Shown: in pieces, positions 59,236-64,000 of the stretch
Numbering within the stretch: the first letter of the stretch is position 1
Layout: each line of letters starts with the position of its first letter
Source of the DNA: Quercus robur
Taxonomy: Eukaryota; Streptophyta; Magnoliopsida; Fagales; Fagaceae
DNA length: 64,000 nt
Direction of reading: 5' to 3'
Assembly (NCBI RefSeq): GCF_932294415.1
Contig: NC_065538.1
Coordinates: forward strand, 48,584,843 to 48,648,842
Position numbers and translations under genes: made by a program
Notes under the pieces: generated by a model
What the model was told of the DNA's origin: nothing
What the model saw: the letters and a program-made list of their open reading frames with translations, nothing else
Databases searched by the model: none

Positions 59236-59727
59236 CAACCAGCCTCCTCGGCAAGACAAGACGATGGGCCGGCCGAGGAGATAAGGTGTGAAGGTCTAGA
59301 TAAGATTGCTGTCAAAGATGACCCTGAGAAGTTCTTTCAGGTCGGCTCTGAATTGCCCTCTCAAGAAAAGGAGGAACTGGTCAGATTTCTCAGAGAAAAT
59401 GTCGACGTATTCGCATGGGACGCCTACGATGCCCCGGGAGTTGATCCTAGCCTCATTTGTCACCACCTGAATGTCAACCCCTCTTCCACTCCGAGGAAGC
59501 AGCCACCCCGACGCCCTTCAAGGGAACACGCTAGTGCCGTAAGGGACGAAGTGGCGAAATTGAAAAGAGCAGGGGCTATCAAAGAGGTCTTTTATCCCGA
59601 ATGGTTGGCGAACACAGTGGTGGTAAAGAAGAAGACGGGGAAGTGGAGGGTCTGCGTGGACTTCACGGACCTGAACAAGGCGTGCCCCAAGGACCCATTC
59701 CCCTACCCAAAATCGATCGATTGGTAG
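59236..59727 (+). pseudogene. pol: N-terminal reverse transcriptase segment up to frameshift
   Basis: Same frame as gag and pro; the first Met after the stop is at 59353. Contains the WLANTVVVKKK-x-GKWRVC and FTDLNKACPKDPF motifs of the RT fingers. It runs into a stop at 59725-59727 because the C run at 59700-59703 has one base fewer than the reading frame requires. Confidence 0.85.
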
Positions 59728-62549
59728 ATGCAACCGTGGGGCACCCTCGAATGAGTTTCCTGGACGCCTTCCAGGGCTATCATCAGATACCCCTTACGCT
59801 AGAGGACCAAGAGAAAACGGCTTTCATGACGCCCATCGGAAATTATCATTATAAGGTGATGCCGTTCGGGCTAAAGAACGCGGGCTCAACCTACCAAAGG
59901 ATGATGACTCGGATGTTCGAGCCACAGCTGGGCAAGATCATTGAGGTTTATATAGACGATATGGTTGTGAAGAGTAAAAAGGTGTCCGAGCACGTGAAAG
60001 ACCTCGGAACAGTCTTCGCTATCTTAAGGGAGCACCGGTTGCGGCTGAATGCCTCCAAATGTTCATTCGGGGTCGGGTCTGGGAAATTCCTAGGGTACAT
60101 GGTCACCCACAGGGGAATAGAAGTAAGTCCCGACCAAATCAAAGCCATTAACAGCCTACAGACTCCTAGGAACCCGAAGGAGGTGCAGAAGCTCACTGGC
60201 ATGATTGCGGCATTAAACCGGTTCATATCGCGATCGGCGGATCGATGTCGGCCTTTTTACCTCCTGATAAACAAGTGGAAAGAGTTCGAATGGTCGGAGG
60301 ATTGCGTTCAGGCTTTCCAGCAGCTTAAGGACTACCTGTCCCGACCACCCATCATGTCCAGTCCTGAGGCAGATGAGGTGCTGTTTGCCTACATCGCCGT
60401 AGCTCCCCACGCTGTAAGCCTGGTACTTATACGGGATGATAATGGGGTGCAGCGACCGGTGTACTATGTGAGCAAATCACTACATGAGGCCGAGGTGCGA
60501 TACCTACCTTTAGAAAAGGCAATTCTGGCGATAGTGCATGCAACCCGGAAGCTTCCTCATTACTTCCAGGCGCATACGGTCATCGTTCTAACTCAGCTTC
60601 CCCTTCGAGCCGTTCTTCGAAGCGTTGACTACACAGGAAGGATCGCCATGTGGAGTGCTCTTTTGGGGGCTTTTGATATTAAATATATGCCCAGACCCTC
60701 CGTCAAAGGACAGGTCCTCGCAGATTTGGTAGCGGAGTTTGCTGAGCCCTCTATAGAAACAATGACCGAGAAGAAAGACCTGGGTGGAAAATTGGTTGGC
60801 GCAATTTCAGCAGGGGAGACCATGCGTTGGAAGGTCTACGTGGATGGCGCGGCCAACCAGAGAGGATCAGGAGTGGGGATAGTTTTAATATCGCCGGACG
60901 GCGCTGCCATTGAAAAATCGTTAAGACTCGGATTCTCGGCTACGAACAACGAAGCCGAGTACGAAGCCTTGCTTCAAGGGATGGCGATGGTTCAAAGATT
61001 GGGTGGAAGAATAATAGAAGCATTCTCGGACTCCAGATTAGTGGTCGGACAAGTGATGGGCGAGCTTGAAGCTCGAGATACTAGGATGCAAGAGTACCTG
61101 GGACAAGTCAAACGGCTACAGACGAGTTTTGAATCCTTCAGTCTGACGCACATTTCCAGGAGCATAAACACCCATGCAGACTCGCTGGCCACTCTCGCCA
61201 CGTCCTCGGCGCATAATCTGCCGCGAATGATCCTCGTTGAAGATCTATCACAGGCAAGTCCCATCTGCAGAAACTCGGCTCAAGTCCATCAGATCGGAAA
61301 AAGTCCCAGCTGGATGGATCCCATAAAGAGCTTCCTCCAAAACGACATCTTACCGGAGGAAAAACTGGAAGCCGAAAAGATACGCAGGAATGCTCCTCGG
61401 TTCTGGCTATCAGAGGACCACAAACTATATCGACGCTCTTACTCTGGGCCGTACCTACTCTGCATACATCCAGAAGAGTCCGAGTCTTTACTTGAGGAGT
61501 TGCACGAGGGGATTTGCGGAAGCCACACCGGAGGAAGGTCGCTGGCGCACAGGGCACTCACCCAAGGATACTGGTGGCCGAACATGCAAAGAGAGGCCCA
61601 AGAATACGCTAAGAAGTGCGACCAGTGCCAAAGATTCGCCCCGAATATCCACCAATCCGGAGGGGTTCTCAACCCCCTGTCTAGCCCATGGCCGTTCGCA
61701 CAATGGGGCCTTGATATAGTCGGTCCTTTCCCCAAAGCTGTGGGGAACAAGCGATACATAATAGTCGGAACTGATTACTTCACTAAATGGGTGGAAGCTG
61801 AACCCTTGGCCAACATTAGGGACGTGGACGCCCAAAAATTCATCTGGAAGAACATCATCACCCGCTTCGGGACTCCGCGTATACTCATTTCCGACAATGG
61901 TCTGCAGTTCGACAGTAAGAACTTTAGGGAGTATTGCCGCGAGTTTGGAATCATTAACCGATATTCCACCCCCGCCTACCCTCAAGGAAATGGGCAGGTC
62001 GAGGCCGTGAACAAGGTCATAGTGAACGGACTAAAGAAGAGACTGGACGAGGCAAAGGGGAGATGGGCAGAAGAACTCCCCCACGTCTTATGGACTTATC
62101 GGATGACGCCACGACGATCGACCGGTGAGACCCCCTTCTCGATGACTTATGGGGCTGAGGTCGTGCTCCCGATCGAGAACAACTTTCCCACGCTAAGGTC
62201 TAAATTGTTTACCCCAAACGATAACAACGAGTTATTGGAACGGAGTCTGGACCTGGCTGAAGAAAGAAGGGAAAAAGCGATGATTCATATGGCCTATTAT
62301 CACCAGAAGCTGAGACAGGGGTATGATGCTAATGTCAAACTGCGGCCTCTGGGTCCAGGTGATCTCGTGATGAGAAAGATTCTTGGCAGCGCAAAGAACC
62401 CCTCTTGGGGCAAGTTGGGGCCCAATTGGGAGGGACCATACCGTGTCACATCCGTGGCCGGAATAGGCGCCTATTACCTAGAAGATTTGGATGAAAAAGC
62501 TGTACCCCGACCATGGAATGTAAATAATCTCAGAAGATATTGTTATTAA
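59700..62549 (+). pseudogene. pol: RT, dual RNase H and integrase of the Tat element
   Basis: The frame continuing after the 1-base loss. RT palm motifs are FLDAFQGYHQI, MPFGLKNAGSTYQR and the catalytic YIDD (59949-59960). A first RNase H (about 60380-60745) lacks the usual first Asp. A second one begins YVDGAANQRGSG (about 60837), with DSRLVV and HADSLA, and is the active-looking archaeal-type domain of Tat elements. Integrase has an HHCC finger (ending KKCDQCQ, 61613-61633) and the DDE triad in GLDIVGPF, ISDNGLQFD and GQVEAVN. An open frame from Met 59601 reads this phase, but its first 33 codons are out of frame. Stop TAA at 62547-62549. Confidence 0.9.
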
Positions 62550-62616
62550 TGAGAATGGCTTAGCACACGTTTTCTTTCATGACTATCCGCTGCTTGCTGG
62601 TCCACTGACAATATTT
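62550..62616 (+). other. Start of retroelement 3' UTR
   Basis: Short unique spacer between the pol stop and the tandem repeats. Confidence 0.7.
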
Positions 62617-63750
62617 ATAAGTTTTAAACAGAACCTAAGTCCTGCATGGCTCCTCGGACCACAGACTTAGGGGAAGTTAATACTTAAGGCAATCAACCGT
62701 AAGTTTTGGACAGAACCAAGGCCTTGCATGGTCCTCGGACTCAAGCCTATGGGGAAACCAAATACACGAAAGAAAAACCATGAGTTTTGGACAGAACCAA
62801 GGCCTTGCATGGTCCTCGGACTCAAGCCTATGGGGAAACCAAATACACGAAAGAAAAACCGTAAGTTTTGGACAGAACCAAGGCCTTGCATGGTCCTCGG
62901 ACTCAAGCCTATGGGGAAACCAAGTACACAAGAAAAACCATAAGTTTTAAACAGAACCTCAGTCCTGCATGGCTCCTCGGACCACAGACTTAGGGGAAGT
63001 TAATACTTAAGGCAACCAACCGTAAGTTTTGGACAGAACCAAGGCCTTGCATGGTCCTCGGACTCAAGCCTATGGGGAAACCAAATACACGAAAGAAAAA
63101 CCATGAGTTTTAGACAGAACCAAGGCCTTGCATGGTCCTCGGACTCAAGCCTATGGGGAAACCAAATACACGAAAGAAAAACCGTAAGTTTTGGACAGAA
63201 CCAAGGCCTTGCATGGTCCTCGGACTCAAGCCTATGGGGAAACCAAGTACACAAGAAAAACCATAAGTTTTAAACAGAACCTCAGTCCTGCATGGCTCCT
63301 CGGACCACAGACTTAGGGGAAATTAATACTTAAGGCAACCGACCGTAAGTTTTGGACAGAACCAAGGCCTTGCATGGTCCTCGGACTCAAGCCTATGGGG
63401 AAACCAAATACACGAAAGAAAAACCATGAGTTTTGGACAGAACCAAGGCCTTGCATGGTCCTCCGACTCAAGCCTATGGGGAAACCAAATACACGAAAGA
63501 AAAACCATAAGTTTTGGACAGAACCAAGGCCTTGCATGGTCCTCGGACTCAAGCCTATGGGGAAACCAAGTACACAAGAAAAACCATAAGTTTTAAACAG
63601 AACCTAAGTCCTGCATGGCTCCTCGGACCACAGACTTAGGGGAAATTAATACTTAAGGCAACTATTCATAAGTCTTAAACAGAACCTAAGTCATGCATGG
63701 TCCCTCGGACCACAGACTTAGGGGAAATTATTACTTATGATAGATTGGGA
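62617..63750 (+). repeat. Higher-order tandem repeat, 323-bp period of four ~81-bp units
   Basis: Type B units (AAACAGAACCT...CTCCTCGGACCACAGAC) start at 62617, 62940, 63263 and 63586, exactly 323 bp apart. Each is followed by three type A units (GGACAGAACCAAGGCCTTGC...GGTCCTCGGACTCAAGCC). The third A unit in every block has the shorter ending CCAAGTACACAAGAAAAACC. Three full blocks are followed by a lone B unit and a diverged B-like unit (to about 63750). The open frames on both strands here are by-products of the period. Confidence 0.93.
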
Positions 63751-64000
63751 GATTATTACTTAAAGGAAATCACTTTAATGCATGCGCACAGTCTAGCACC
63801 ATCGCAACCCTCAAATGCGCAGCCCAAAAACCCATTTTTATTTTGACCATTTACCTGTATCTACATCGTTGCAAATGTTTAAAAAAGAGCGCTACTGACA
63901 TACATCCATAGTAAGCAAAACGAACATTTTATATCATTAGTCCGAGTACATTAGAAAGAGAGGTCCTTACAAAAGAATGGAAAAATAAGACGACTCTCAT
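63751..64000 (+). other. Distal retroelement 3' UTR to window edge
   Basis: Unique sequence, no match to the 5' LTR start, so the 3' LTR lies further right. No gene. Confidence 0.6.

Larger units (their letters stand above)
56465..64000 (+). mobile_element. Tat-lineage Ty3/gypsy retrotransposon, 3' end outside window
   Basis: 5' LTR, primer site, gag, protease, reverse transcriptase, a degenerate first and an intact-looking second RNase H, integrase, then a long 3' UTR with tandem repeats. The second RNase H and the absence of a chromodomain identify the Tat lineage. It is visibly more GC-rich than the flanks. Its one reading frame is broken at three places, so this copy cannot encode a complete Pol as it stands. 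The 3' LTR is not in the window, so insertion age cannot be read here. Confidence 0.93.

Noticed and set aside
59601-59702. Met at 59601 as the true start of a separate RT-integrase protein
   Set aside because: The first codons are the wrong frame of a region whose RT homology is in the other phase; the open frame is extended by chance before the frameshift point.
62667-63589. Several open frames of 71-84 codons with repeated peptides on both strands
   Set aside because: They exist only because the ~81-bp repeat unit is a multiple of three with few stops. No start context, domain or non-repeat sequence supports translation.
62617-63750. Regularly spaced repeats as a CRISPR-like array
   Set aside because: Units are contiguous with no unique spacers, lie in a plant retroelement 3' UTR, and there are no cas-like genes.

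Overview
This is a 64 kb piece of an AT-rich, repeat-dense eukaryotic nuclear genome. GT-AG introns, long A/T runs, microsatellites, SINEs, MITEs, a Helitron and a Tat-type Ty3/gypsy retrotransposon make it a flowering plant. The gene content and repeat style suggest a woody eudicot; Fagales, perhaps an oak relative, is my guess and is not proven by the sequence.

Four host genes are supported. (1) An intronless gene at 4512-6158 (+) encodes a plant-specific TFIIB-related factor, PTF2/BRP-like, with an N-terminal zinc ribbon and cyclin-like repeats. (2) A DUF538 gene lies at 9087-9515 (-). (3) A three-exon heavy-metal-associated isoprenylated plant protein (HIPP) lies at 25261-27209 (+); its first exon is only six bases and it ends in the CaaX box CVIM. 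(4) An eleven-exon DUF676-type serine esterase/lipase gene lies at 44219-50430 (+), with a Ser-rich, transit-peptide-like N-terminus; all of its splice junctions could be placed and it gives a 469-residue protein. These genes do not form a pathway; they are isolated single genes in repeat-rich DNA.

The rest is mostly mobile DNA at different stages of decay. From left to right: a Helitron with both termini and captured gene fragments (858-3706); a 5'-truncated LINE with poly(A) and imperfect target-site duplication (11528-12403) and a second LINE 3' end (about 16440-16955); several foldback MITEs; a SINE (21044-21182); a cluster of decayed LTR/TRIM pieces (27855-30430); a 4.2 kb palindromic element (33684-37921) whose left arm carries a solo LTR and whose right arm carries a compact GC-rich insertion; two further solo LTRs with perfect 5-bp duplications (39000-40352, 40657-41403); a second foldback element with an organelle-type trnH-GUG copy in its loop (42145-43060); another LTR-like element (52426-53212); two Stowaway-type MITEs; and a Tat-lineage Ty3/gypsy retrotransposon from 56465 to beyond the window end. 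That retroelement has a tRNA primer site, gag, protease, RT, two RNase H regions and integrase. Its single reading frame is broken by two stops and one 1-base frameshift. Its 3' untranslated region holds a 323-bp higher-order tandem repeat.

The most unusual signal is the insertion at 36455-37107. It has two copies of a plant snRNA-type promoter (USE plus TATA at the U6-like spacing of 24 nt). Each is followed by a T-free stretch that ends at an oligo-T run, as expected for short RNA polymerase III transcripts. In one copy a perfect 26-nt palindrome begins at the predicted start site.
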